DNA of 64,000 bases, taken from positions 5,952,001 through 6,016,000 of the forward strand of contig OX291544.1 of NCBI GenBank assembly GCA_946406115.1, in the 5' to 3' direction. Position 1 is the first letter of the stretch. Each line of letters opens with the position of its first letter. Made by a program: the position numbers and the translations under genes. This DNA comes from Apoda limacodes (lineage: Eukaryota > Arthropoda > Insecta > Lepidoptera > Limacodidae). Shown here piece by piece: positions 33,966 through 44,440 of this stretch. Under the pieces are notes generated by a model. That model made no database searches. It was given only the letters and a program-made list of their open reading frames with translations, and had not been told where the DNA came from.

Positions 33966-36499
33966 ATAATTTTTGTTAGAGTGAAATTGTAAAATAAGCG
34001 ATTACAAAAAATAAACACACATAACATGCAGACATAATCTACACGTATGTAGAGCAAGGTATTGACCGGACGTGTCTCTAGTTCCGGATATAATACATAA
34101 ACCCGGATAAATCCGATGATAGTGTTTAGTTTGCGTACGTGCCGTAGGTCGGGGCGGTCGTACTCTTCAATTGGTTTTTTTTCTAACAGTAGAAGCCACG
34201 GCAGCGATTGTCTCATAGTTCACAGCTATACAGTTTAGTCTAGTATTGATTTGTTTTTTTTATATTTTACTTGCTGTCTCATAGAATCGAAAAATCTATT
34301 TTTGTATGGTTTAAATGTCAGATAATTCACCCAGGTCTTACTAAATTTTATTTAAATGTGATGAGCAGTTTTTGCGTGATAGAGTAACAAACATATAATT
34401 ACGTGATAAATGCGCAAAACATAACAATATTAAACTTAGAGTAGGTCATTATTCTGTGTTTAGAGTACATTTAGATACCTACCTACTAGTACCTACCTAA
34501 CTGAAAAAAAAATGGAAACTTACAGGCCAAGAAATTATTATTTAATTCACGTACACAAAAGAATTTAAAAACAGTTTTCCGAGTTAAAAAGTACCCCGTG
34601 TGTTAAACCTAATCTAGGGACTTATATTATATTTCATGACAAATCTTAATTAGATCCGTTAAAAGGCTTTGGGTCAAACAACCAAAAGAAATTAGTATCT
34701 GAGTAATGTATGACAGTGCTTAACTAGGCACTTAAATTTGATGAATGTAGACATAAATTTATTTTTAGATTCGGCTTGAAAAGGAAAACCAAATCGTTTT
34801 CTACTTCAGACAGTTCATTCAAATACCAACAAATTAGGCAATAAATTTAGAAAATACAAACTGTTGGAAAAGGGCAATATCCGGGGGCGATTGTGAACAA
34901 AGATTTGGAGGGTTATCGACCGGGTTTGGGTGAAGTGACCCGTCTCGAGCTGGGCGAGAGTACTTACAGCGGTCCGGGTAAAATTGTTGTAATGCTTAGT
35001 GGTAGGTCAGGGTTGTCCTATTGTTGACGAAAATAACTAATTGATACATCCAGATGAAAGAGTTTTATGAGATGTAGAATAACCAAGACTTATTTATTCA
35101 CCAGTTTTGTGATCAGCCTCAGTATGTTCGGTGTCCTTTCATGCTGAAGATGAAATGATGAAAGATACAGAGATCTGATTAATGAACCGACTGGCTTCCA
35201 GAGGTTCTAGCTAATGTTATTTTTTCCTCGCACCTATACCGTGACAGACACCTCATCAAAAGGGAACGTAAAAATTTTTGCGTCCTAATTTTATCAAACA
35301 AACATACAAAGCAAATCTGTTTTGGAGTTCCAGGAGACTAAATTAATGAGATATTGACCCATTCCAATATTTATTCAGAAATATTTTCAACTGATAGACC
35401 CGCTTCTACTACAATACACACCTATAAACCATATATGATATTTTTTTAGCGGTTTCGTACCTAGTTTATGGACTAAAATATGAGTGAGAAAATTTAATAT
35501 ATTTCCGCTCTTAACTGACGCATAGACATAATCCGCGTCATCGACTTGTTAATTGAACCGAGGCGTGATCTAGTGAGGACAAGGGCGAACCACTTAGCAG
35601 CACCTCGTACGCCGTATGTCGTGTGGAGAGCTTCTCGTGAACACTGAACACTGAACACGCAGGAATCCCCGTTACGCATAGTTTCACGCACGCCCAGCCG
35701 CCCTGTCGCTGTCACCGGGGAATCGTCTGCCGTCTGTCTGCCCGCCCCGGTCCCAGATATATTTCACCCGGGTTGGCACTCACCTTTTAGCGGTTCTTTA
35801 CAGGGATATTTTTCATGTAAACGTTACAGATGAATGTGAATAAGAGGACCTGTTAGTTCTGTGGCATTTGGTTTGTGTAATAAATGACAAGTGTTTTAAG
35901 TTCGAAGCCCAGGTTGTCAATGGATGTTTTTCCGTATGCTTGATCTGTTGTTGTTTTTGGTTCCCAAAGCATGTTTCTTTTGGGCTCGAGTGATATATAA
36001 TAAATATTAGTTTATTATAGTAGACCAAATCCTAAATCTGCGGTATATATACAGTAGCGGTTATCTATATAAACTCTTAATATGAACCAAAAGTTTCTAA
36101 TGGTTGTCAAAAATATTTCAAAACCTATGCAAACTGTGAGCTTATAACCCACTCGGGAGTTGAATTTACCAATATGGTTATTGAATCTCATATAGTTCGT
36201 AGATCCTACGAGCCAAATTTGAAGCAGTTAAAATAAGATTTATTAACTATATTCTATCTATGGTTGCCTATAAATATACAAAACTATCTAAAATCTAGAG
36301 AGAGACCAAGAATATAAAAACGTTTTAACAAAAAGATGCACTAAAGAAGTAAAAATAATTACTTATTTCTAAAAATCTAATTTGAATTACTGGTTGAAGT
36401 TGGCGCCATGCAGGTGAAGTGTATAAACTGTTAATTACTAACATAGACACTAACTTCAAACTGTAATTCAGATCAGACTTTTGGACATAGGTAATTATT
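33966..36499. other. Non-coding stretch with GC-rich patches
   Basis: 34,880-34,980 and 35,490-35,785 are GC-rich islands in AT-rich DNA. In the second, the minus strand has ATATATCT (35,757-35,750), two TTCAGTG (Inr-like) and, just upstream, AAAAG|GTGAGT. A 73-codon minus frame there (35,715-35,494) has no recognisable domain. The function of both islands is unknown. Confidence 0.4.
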
Positions 36500-36860
36500 A
36501 CCTTCTTAGAGCATCTTTTTGAAACCGGTTATTTTTTTTAGTTAAAAAGTTTTTATTTTTTACTTTTAAGTGACGATTTGCTTTTTTTCGTACACTAAAA
36601 ACATTTATACTCGTAACAAAATTTTATACAAATATCAACATAAAAGGCGTTTCACCAGTTCCAAAATAAACATTTTTGTCTCCAAAAATTTTAGTTTTAA
36701 ATTCACTTCAATAATATGGGACCACCTGGTAAATGTACCCTTTTAAACAAAAAAAGAATTTTCTCGAATCAGTCCAGAAGCCTTCGAGTATTCGGGGAAC
36801 ATACAAAAAAAAAAAGACTGACGAATTGAGAACCTCCTTTTTGAAGTCGGTTAAAATACA
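36500..36860. repeat. Dispersed repeat ending 'TTTTTGAAGTCGGTTAAAA'
   Basis: TTTTTGAAACCGGTTATTTT at the left and GAACCTCCTTTTTGAAGTCGG then TTAAAA at the right enclose TATGGGACCACCTGG, GAATCAGTCCAGAAGCC and CGGGGAACATAC. From memory these blocks are a frequent lepidopteran interspersed repeat. The two ends (GAAACCGGTTAT / GAAGTCGGTTAA) are direct, not inverted. Non-coding. Confidence 0.55.
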
Positions 36861-39690
36861 AAAATTGCTGAAATGAGATCCCAAAGTAATTTAATGCGCA
36901 GCGCGTGATCCGTATGTATGCATCTCTCGAATGCACCAGAAAAGTGCGGATTTAATTGATGTATGTTTACATACCACGGTATTTATACGTTATTTTTAAA
37001 GCAGAGGTAATATGAATCATGTTTCGTGATGTTCACTGCGACGTAAACAGGGCTGTGGGAAGTTCAAGGGCAGGCGGCGACGTCCCTCGGGCATCCACTC
37101 AGATATGTGAGAACATCTCCTTTTCCCTGGCTCAGGATTCCAAAAGGTATTCGGGTTTGTTTGTAAACAAATTGTGATAAATGAAAACAATTTAGTAGGA
37201 TTTAACCCTTAGACAGTATTATATAGTCTGTGACTCTGGCAAGCAGATTTTAGTAGCTTCACTGTGTTTTAGCGCTTCTCCTATACTAAATTATAACGAT
37301 TATTGTAATTGTTTCATGTACGTCTATATAGACAAAAATCATTTTCAGAGAAATCACTATAAAAAAGTTTATTTTCTACACAAAACTGACATGACACAAA
37401 AAAAAAAATGATATTAAAAAAAAACGGGTTGCACTCCGGGAGTGCCGGCAGAAGTGAAAACATACTCGCTATTTACTTCCCATCACTTCTTATCCATATT
37501 TATTTATTAAAAATAATAACTTTTGTTTATTTAGAATTAAAATCCCATATCCAACCTCCCTGTACTACTCATAATCGCCATATACTAAAAATAAAAACTA
37601 ACCTGATGTAAATAAAGGTCACGTATCCTAACGCGAGTGACATCTTACGAATTTTCGATCAGGACGTGACCTGACGCGAGTTTAACAGTTTTTACCCATC
37701 ACAAAAAAAGTGCACAGCGCCGCTAAAGAAGTTTTCGCTTCAAAAAAATCAAGTGCTAACGTACGCTGCAACAATTCTGTTTAAAACTTGAGATCTAGGC
37801 GAAATCCTTTTTAGTTTTAAGAACGAAAGAACACTTAATTGTCAAAAACTAAATATTATATTGTACGCATAGGTACGCTATAATACCGTTTACAAAAAAG
37901 ACGAGGTCAAAAGTACTCAAGCGCACGCCTTCCTAATCAACTACGTTAATAATTTTTTTATTATTTTGAGGTAGTTACTAAGATTCTATTTGCTGGGTTG
38001 TTGGATTAGTCCCGCTCGGCTGAATAACGTTACAGACGCATTTCTCCGATGAAAGATAAGTTAACTAGAGCATAGCTTGTTATAAAACATCGCAAATTAT
38101 TTCGAATTCTGTACGTTTCGGTGTGTTCGACGTACAAGCATTTGTGTATTTCCGATTAGTTTTTATTATGTATAGATATATTATAAAAACGAATCGAAAA
38201 TTCTACTGCCTATACGAGTGGACAAGCGTTCTGTGGATATTTTTCGTTTATGATGTTAAATTTATGAAAAATCGTTTATGTGATTTCGGTCAAAAATTAA
38301 AAAGAACGTGTAACAGTGTTTTTGGAAAGTTATCCCAATATGTCAACTTAGTAAAGTAATTCGGTAATTCTTGTAAATAAATCCGTAAAATTTGTTAGAG
38401 ATACCTAAATACTTTCAGTTTCAGTTGCAAATAAAGAATAAGGACGTTTAGACCTTTGGAAAATATTCCCTTGGGAGGATTCCCTATTGGGATGATAGGG
38501 GAAGAACGTTTGTATAGGAGTTCGTCTGCTTGAACTGACGGGATTAAAAGAGTTTTTCAAAGTTTGCATGCGAATGGTACACCCGCAGCGAACGTTGGCT
38601 AGTTAGTATTATATGTAGTTGACATCTTGTAGAGCGATAAATTGTAAAAATTTACAAGTAAAAGTGTAAACACGTGGCATGGCTTATTATGATAGTAGTT
38701 AAGTGTAAATACTACTACTAGAAATGAATGAAATAGAACAGCATCGTAGTATTGTAGTATTAGTGAGAACTCAGGTTGTGGTCAAACTGCGGCGCGCCGT
38801 GGGCGGCCGACCTACCCTGCGTCCTACAACCGATAATTTGTCGCGAGCTGCCGTCGAGCTGTCTGGTCTGAATGCTAGAACATGGCCTTTCTGCTATTCG
38901 TGGTTTAAATGGATTAATTTGAATAAGTAGTGTTACATTATATTAAAGGTTACAAGTTTAACCTACTTCACGTCACCGTTAGGATTTTGTCTGCAAGCCA
39001 TTTTATTAATAGGGTAAAAGACTCTGGAAAACATGAGTAGAGTCCTAATTCAGAATATTTGCAGATTACCTCGGCGGTAATAAGCTATCACTTTGCTAAG
39101 TTTCATCAAAAACCACCTCGTTATTTTTGCGTAATACGGACAGACAGAAACTTGTATATATGGTTTTATTATATGTGTATGTATACTCGTAGCTACGATA
39201 TAATATTTTGTCTTCTACCGCCCTCAATTTTGTCTCTTTAAAATGAATAGCATTAATGTATCTATTGTATGCAAAATATAAAGCAATAGAACAATCTATG
39301 ACAAACAAATAAAAGAAAAAAATAAGTTCTCCAAATGAGTAATAAGAGTGAATCGATAGAAAGCCGAGTCATTTAGTGAAAGTGCCCTAATGTGTGCCAG
39401 GGGAATGACACGGGGATTGTTGTATGACATGGCCGCCAGTTTCGCTTTGCATGCGAAATTGTCACCATTGTTCTGCGGTCATAATAATATGTGTGGAAAG
39501 TGTTCTGAAACAATGTACGGACGGCGCCGAGTAGTTTGTTCTTCAGTTTTATTAAGAGAATATTTGGCCCGATTTTGACATTTATAAATTTAACCAAATG
39601 ATTGTTTTAGACGTAGTATCTAAAATCCTAAGACATGTTTTTTTGCGTTGAAATATTGTAAAAATTATTGAAATATAAATTGTATGAAAC
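36861..39690. other. Non-coding stretch, nothing definite
   Basis: AT-rich, with small CpG-rich patches at 37,040-37,140 and 38,785-38,890. Frames of 60-78 codons (38,123-38,359 and 38,724-38,930, plus) have no recognisable domain and no splice context. Confidence 0.45.
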
Positions 39691-39908
39691 AGGTCTATAA
39701 ACTGGCACTCTGCAGTCCTAGAAAATGGGTATAAACTGGCACACTGCAGTTCTAGATCATGTCTATAAACAGGCATACTAAAGTTGTAGATCATGTCAAT
39801 ATACTGGCACACTGCAGTCCTAGATCATGATCATAAACTGGCACACTGCAGTCCTAGATAATGTCTATGAAATGGTGCACTGCAGTCCTAGATCATGTCT
39901 ATGAAATG
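39691..39908. repeat. Minisatellite, 34-bp unit, about 6.3 copies
   Basis: The unit is approximately TATAAACTGGCACACTGCAG + TCCTAGATCATGTC. The GG of successive units falls at exact 34-bp steps (39,704; 39,738; 39,772; 39,806; 39,840; 39,874). Copies differ by a few bases; five keep CTGCAG. Confidence 0.92.
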
Positions 39909-40070
39909 TAACGCCGGCTTTATATCGCTCCACTTATACTATCACACCTATATTAATACAGGTTTGAATACTATAACTTGCTCTATTACGACGTGAAGGC
40001 AAAACAAACAGGCAGGATTTTACTTTCATAAGTATATGAGTTAGGATCCGGATTAGGTTGTATTAAAACA

Positions 40071-40258
40071 CTAGCTTTGCAGTTTGTAGTTATTCCCATG
40101 GGAACTTTTGAATTTTCCTGGAAAATAAGAGGTCTATGTGCTATTCTAGACTACATTCTATTTCTGTGCTTAATTTCATCGAGATCCGTTCCGCCGTTAT
40201 GGCGTGATTCAGTAACGAACATCCATACAAACTTTAGCATTCATAATTTTAGTATAGA
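40071..40258 (-). mobile_element. Mini-Helitron (Lep1-like), minus strand, 188 bp
   Basis: Read on the minus strand it starts TCTATACTAAAATTATGAAT after an A (40,259) and ends CAAAGCTAG followed by T (40,070). This fits the Helitron TC...CTRR pattern with A/T insertion. The inner block ATCACGCCATAACGGCGGAA is the usual 'tcaatcacgc...aacggc' box of these repeats. Confidence 0.7.
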
Positions 40259-43194
40259 TGGTACCCAGTTGTGGCATTACTAACATACATCAATTTTTAA
40301 TTGTTATAAACAAGATTAACCGAATCATCTTGGTTTGTGTTTTTAAACAGAACTTAAATATTTCGGACATACACTATCAAAATTGGTGTACGATAAGATA
40401 AACCGATTTATCTTAACATGTACACCAAAATCGGACTTTCACAGTAACATATATATGACAAAGAAAATATCTACATATGTTCTCTACAAGTTTGCGGCAA
40501 GCCTATTGAGAAATGGATCCAGTAAATGGAATGTAAAGTTTAGCCTTATAAAGTTTACACCCGATAATATTATTTTGTCATACTCATAACCGCTTGTCAA
40601 AGTAGTGACGAGGTAAATTTTATATAAAATTTGATTTTAATTTTATTTATGTTAAAATTGTAGAATAATTGAAAAATAATATATTATTGCATCCAAAACA
40701 AAAAAAAACAAAATTATCCTTTAAATAATTAACATAACATAGAATAGTACAATACGCGGTCTTATCACTAAAAAGAGACCACTCTTCCAGTTAATAATAC
40801 TAAGTTCCATAATTTTTTTGATTTTGACAATTGGTTTATTACTTTATTCATAATATATATTTTATAAAATTACTTCTTTTAACCAATATCACTTATATTT
40901 ATAAATTGACTTCTAAGTTAAATATTCCTTAATTATTTACATCTGTCACAACTTACCTTTAAGCACGTCACAACTTACGAGTTGCAGCAGTTGGAAGTGC
41001 TTCGGTTTTTATGATTTTTCTGATGTACTCTAACTATTTTTGTTTTCTTTTAATTTGATTCACATAGTATGAAGATATTTAGAGGTACCGGGCTATTTAG
41101 AGGTAGAAGAAACTGCTTCCGTCTGAGATATGTCGGAAAATGTAAAATACTATCTATATACAATTGGTTGACTCCATTACGTTTTCATTATTGTCAGAAA
41201 TTCAGTGTGAAAAGCAAATGGAGTGATAATTTACGGCACATGCAAGTGGGTGCATTATTGGGTTTTAGTTGTTTACAGTCAGTTCACCCCTAACTCTCCC
41301 ATAAGAGAAGAATATAATAATACTCTTACTGATTTACTAAATGTTGATTTCAGAAATTCAGAAGCAATTTAAATATGGATATAGATAGGTAGGTTGAGAA
41401 GTTGAAAAAGAAGATTCAATTTGCACCGATTGTAGCTATAAAATACAACGGCTTCCAACAGGTAAGTGATCGCTAACACAAAACTTGTCGGAGCCTGTGC
41501 CAGTCGAAGGTTTCGACGCGATAGTGGTTCACCTTGAGTTGAGACAACGACTTTCGTTTGAAAAGGATTTTAAAAGAAATATAAACTTTAATGAATTATA
41601 CAATTATACTTATGAAATATAGTTTTAACTACGCTGAACGCATTGTTGTAACCAACCTAAAACCCCTCTTTTGGATCTATCGCTGATATGATGGTGTAGT
41701 GTGTATATATTTTTGCCAATAGTTTAGCTTACTAGCTGAATAAGAAAGTAGACGAGAAGAAGGAAATTGTTCGATTTTCAAACATATGCGTTAATCCATT
41801 GGCCAGTTTGTGGGCCACGTGTTTTTATTTACAACACTATCAACCCAGGCACGCATACGATAGCCCCCAGCCCAGTACTCAATGAATTGAGGCCTCACGC
41901 GAGAGTGTGACCTAAATTTTTATTCGTTTCCATGTTGCGTGTCGTCACACTTCACGTGTGGCAACATTGGCAAAGCAGCTGCAATAACCTGAAATGGCTT
42001 CAGATATCAAATTTTAGTGCGACTTGAAATTTAATTTTCCTTAAAAATAATTCCTTTTTATTAACTTCGGAAAATATTATGTGACAGACCTTTTAAAAAT
42101 ATTTTGAATCCAAAACGAGGACATAAGATACGTGGTATCTATGGTTATTCTTATATAAATTTAGATACTGTGTTATGTCAACTTTACTTTGCGATAAGAG
42201 AAGATAAGGAGGGCCATGAATCAGTCGACTCGATTGAAATTAAAATTAAATTTTCTTGCCCAAAGCCGGTTCAGTACAATTACTAATTAACATAATATTT
42301 CTAGAATAATAAACGATGATATAAATTTGCCTAATTATTTGAAATTTACAGATCTATTACGTGAATAAATTTAAATAAATACATTCGAAATAGGTTTGTA
42401 CTTTAGTTTAGTAATATTCATATGAGAAACTTCAAGTAAATTTTTAATTTTAGGAATATTTGGTCAAACGCACGACACGGTAATTGAATAATTTTAAACA
42501 GATTTCAAGGTCTCAATTGGCTTAATTAATGTCTTAATAATCAAATTTTGCTGATTAAACCATCCAAAATATGGTTGTTAAGTTAACTCATTATTAAGAT
42601 TTCTTGCAGCATATATTTACACATTATAACTCGTGTTACGCCGCTACGACCCTAGCTTAGCAAAACATAAAAAAAACAGAACTCTGAACTTACTTAAATC
42701 GAGAATTTAACTTGACTAAGCTTAGTAAAGTAAGTTAACGCGCGTAAAAACTCTACCAAAAATATTAACTAAGAGGAATGTAGAGTCCAAGAGATAGAGC
42801 TTATATGAGACTTTCTTTCAAATGTTATGCAGAGTTTTATTACTTAGCTATGTAAGTAAAATATAGAATGGTATATAGAACCATTCTATGAAGCTGATTG
42901 TAGGAGTTAAAAAGCCAGAGTGGGAGTCAGAACTAATACGAAGAGTCAATTTTACTAAGCTTTGGTAGGATCAAATTAGCTGAATGTAGAAGAAGAAAAG
43001 TCAAAAAAAGTCAGGTTTGCTTGGTACCTACCTATCAATTTTGTGTTGGCTAGGTACCTAACCAATAGGGTCGGGATTCAATCCTGATCTACAATTCTAT
43101 CGTTATCCGTAGTTTGCAGGATTTGTCATCTACGCGTCTTAGTGCCTTCTGAAACTCAAACTTTTTTTAAAATAGACTTTCAAACAGCAACTTT
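40259..43194. other. Non-coding stretch
   Basis: AT-rich. A 74-codon plus frame (41,069-41,293) includes FRGRRNCFRLRYV, which faintly recalls bL20-type ribosomal proteins, but the rest does not fit. 41,353-41,462 is flanked by a fair acceptor (TTGATTTCAG) and a perfect donor (CAG|GTAAGT) on the plus strand, yet has stops in all three frames. Neither is called as a gene. Confidence 0.4.
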
Positions 43195-43300
43195 GAATCG
43201 TCACTTGAATTATGTATTAAAAAAATTACCAAAAATTTACCACCGGTTCGGAATGATTTACTACCGAGAAGAACCGTCAAGAAACTCAGCAGTTAATCTT
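43195..43300 (+). repeat. Dispersed repeat fragment ('CACCGGTTCGGAA' type)
   Basis: ACCACCGGTTCGGAATGATT, CTACCGAGAAGAACCGTCAA and GAAACTCAGCAGTTAATCTT form a block frequently seen in lepidopteran genomes (recalled), probably from the 3' end of a LINE. No protein was recognised. Confidence 0.5.
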
Positions 43301-44196
43301 TTATATTTTTTCAACTTCATATGAAAATACAATATAGCCTTATACTAGGTAATAACATAACAAACCATGTTTTAATTTAAACTTAGCATGTCGCAAAAAA
43401 CTGTTTGTGAATCAATCAGCATTGGGGCAGTGTGGTCACTACGCACGGTCTGCGCCCCTTTGTAAAAAAAGGCTTTACCGGAGGGATTATTTTAAAGGCT
43501 TTTCAGATTTATTAGGTACATATTAGACATTAAAAAGTCTTTAAAATCCTCTTAGATAACGATATATGAAATTGGCAGTGCCGAGAAAATCATGGGCCGG
43601 AAGCTGTTAATAACGTGAATACGAACGTCCAAAATCTTGGCTCTACCTATACAATCAAAAATTGTTTTTACTAGCTTCTACATACATACAGACACAACTC
43701 AACTGTAGCACGCCCAATGGGTGCTACATAAAGTTCAAACACTGTAAAAACTTTATTTTTCATAGCATTTGTTAAATTAGTTAGAAGTTTGAAATATTTG
43801 ATAAAAAGTAAAGTAAAATTTACATTTCGAGTCACGTGTGGAAGTTACTATGATGTTTATGAAGATAGTTGTATAATGAAATGAGACAACAAATTTTAAG
43901 TCTAAAGAACCTAAACTTTAGGATAAGAGTTTTGTGATCATAGGACTTTAGGAAAGACATTGATTTTGTAGACATTTCGTCAGTCGTCAGTCACCGCACT
44001 GAGCGATTGGCTCCAGCACGTGCATCGTTCTACATTCATCGCAGCTCTTGCTCGCGTGCCGCGGGGAGTATTGACCTTTTCACTTGCCTAAGCGATTTAG
44101 CGCAATCGAACCGGTTTTATTTTCCCATCAAACACTCTTCAATTACCATTTTTTTTAAGTGAAAGTCACTTCAAAACAATTTTAAATTAAACTAAC
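43301..44196. other. Non-coding stretch downstream of the candidate first exon
   Basis: 43,980-44,075 is CpG-rich. On the minus strand it reads GCACGTGC (perfect E-box), GAGCCAATCG (CCAAT), TCAGTG and TGACTGACGACTGACG within about 60 bp. The remainder is AT-rich. Confidence 0.4.
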
Positions 44197-44320
44197 CTTT
44201 CAATTTTTCGTCTAATCTCTCCCGGTGCAGCTGATTAAAAATCCTTCACTTCACAAAATAAAAGAAATGAAATAAAACACAGCACTCGCGTTGCGTTCGT
44301 AAATTTTCAAACAAATTTAC
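44197..44320 (-). other. Candidate non-coding first exon (possibly Tet)
   Basis: Downstream of the promoter motifs the minus strand reads through GCAACGCGAGTGCTG, TTTTGTGAAGTGAAGG and CAGCTGCACCGGGAGAG to AAAG|GTTAGT (donor 44,196-44,191). There is no ATG in it, as expected of a 5' UTR exon. The start is a guess. It could belong to Tet (same strand, 34 kb upstream of exon a) or to an unknown transcript. Confidence 0.4.
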
Positions 44321-44329
44321 GCGGGAAAC

Positions 44330-44440
44330 CGTACGTTAGTGATGTTCACCAGCCTGTTGTCAATCGATAGATGCAACTTCAATCGATATGTTACGTAACA
44401 AGCACGTAGTGTACCAGCGTCGTCGCACGTGACTGGTGCC
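44330..44440 (-). promoter_or_regulatory. Candidate promoter: 2 DRE-like sites, PAR-bZIP palindrome, E-box, Ohler-7-like motif
   Basis: Two AATCGATA (= TATCGATT) DRE/BEAF-type sites lie at 44,362-44,369 and 44,381-44,388, 19 bp apart. A perfect palindrome GTTACGTAAC (44,390-44,399) matches the PAR-bZIP (vrille/Pdp1) consensus. CACGTG lies at 44,426-44,431. TAGTGATG (44,337-44,344) is CATCACTA on the minus strand and fits the fly core motif CAKCNCTA. The order, followed by an ATG-less exon with a donor, fits a TATA-less, housekeeping-type insect promoter firing leftward. Confidence 0.5.

Noticed and set aside
34875..34985. GC-rich block near 34.9 kb as a coding exon
   Set aside because: The best minus frame is about 46 codons, bounded by stops, with no good donor or acceptor.
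38724..38930. 68-codon plus frame in a CpG-rich patch as an exon
   Set aside because: No recognisable domain and no paired splice sites.
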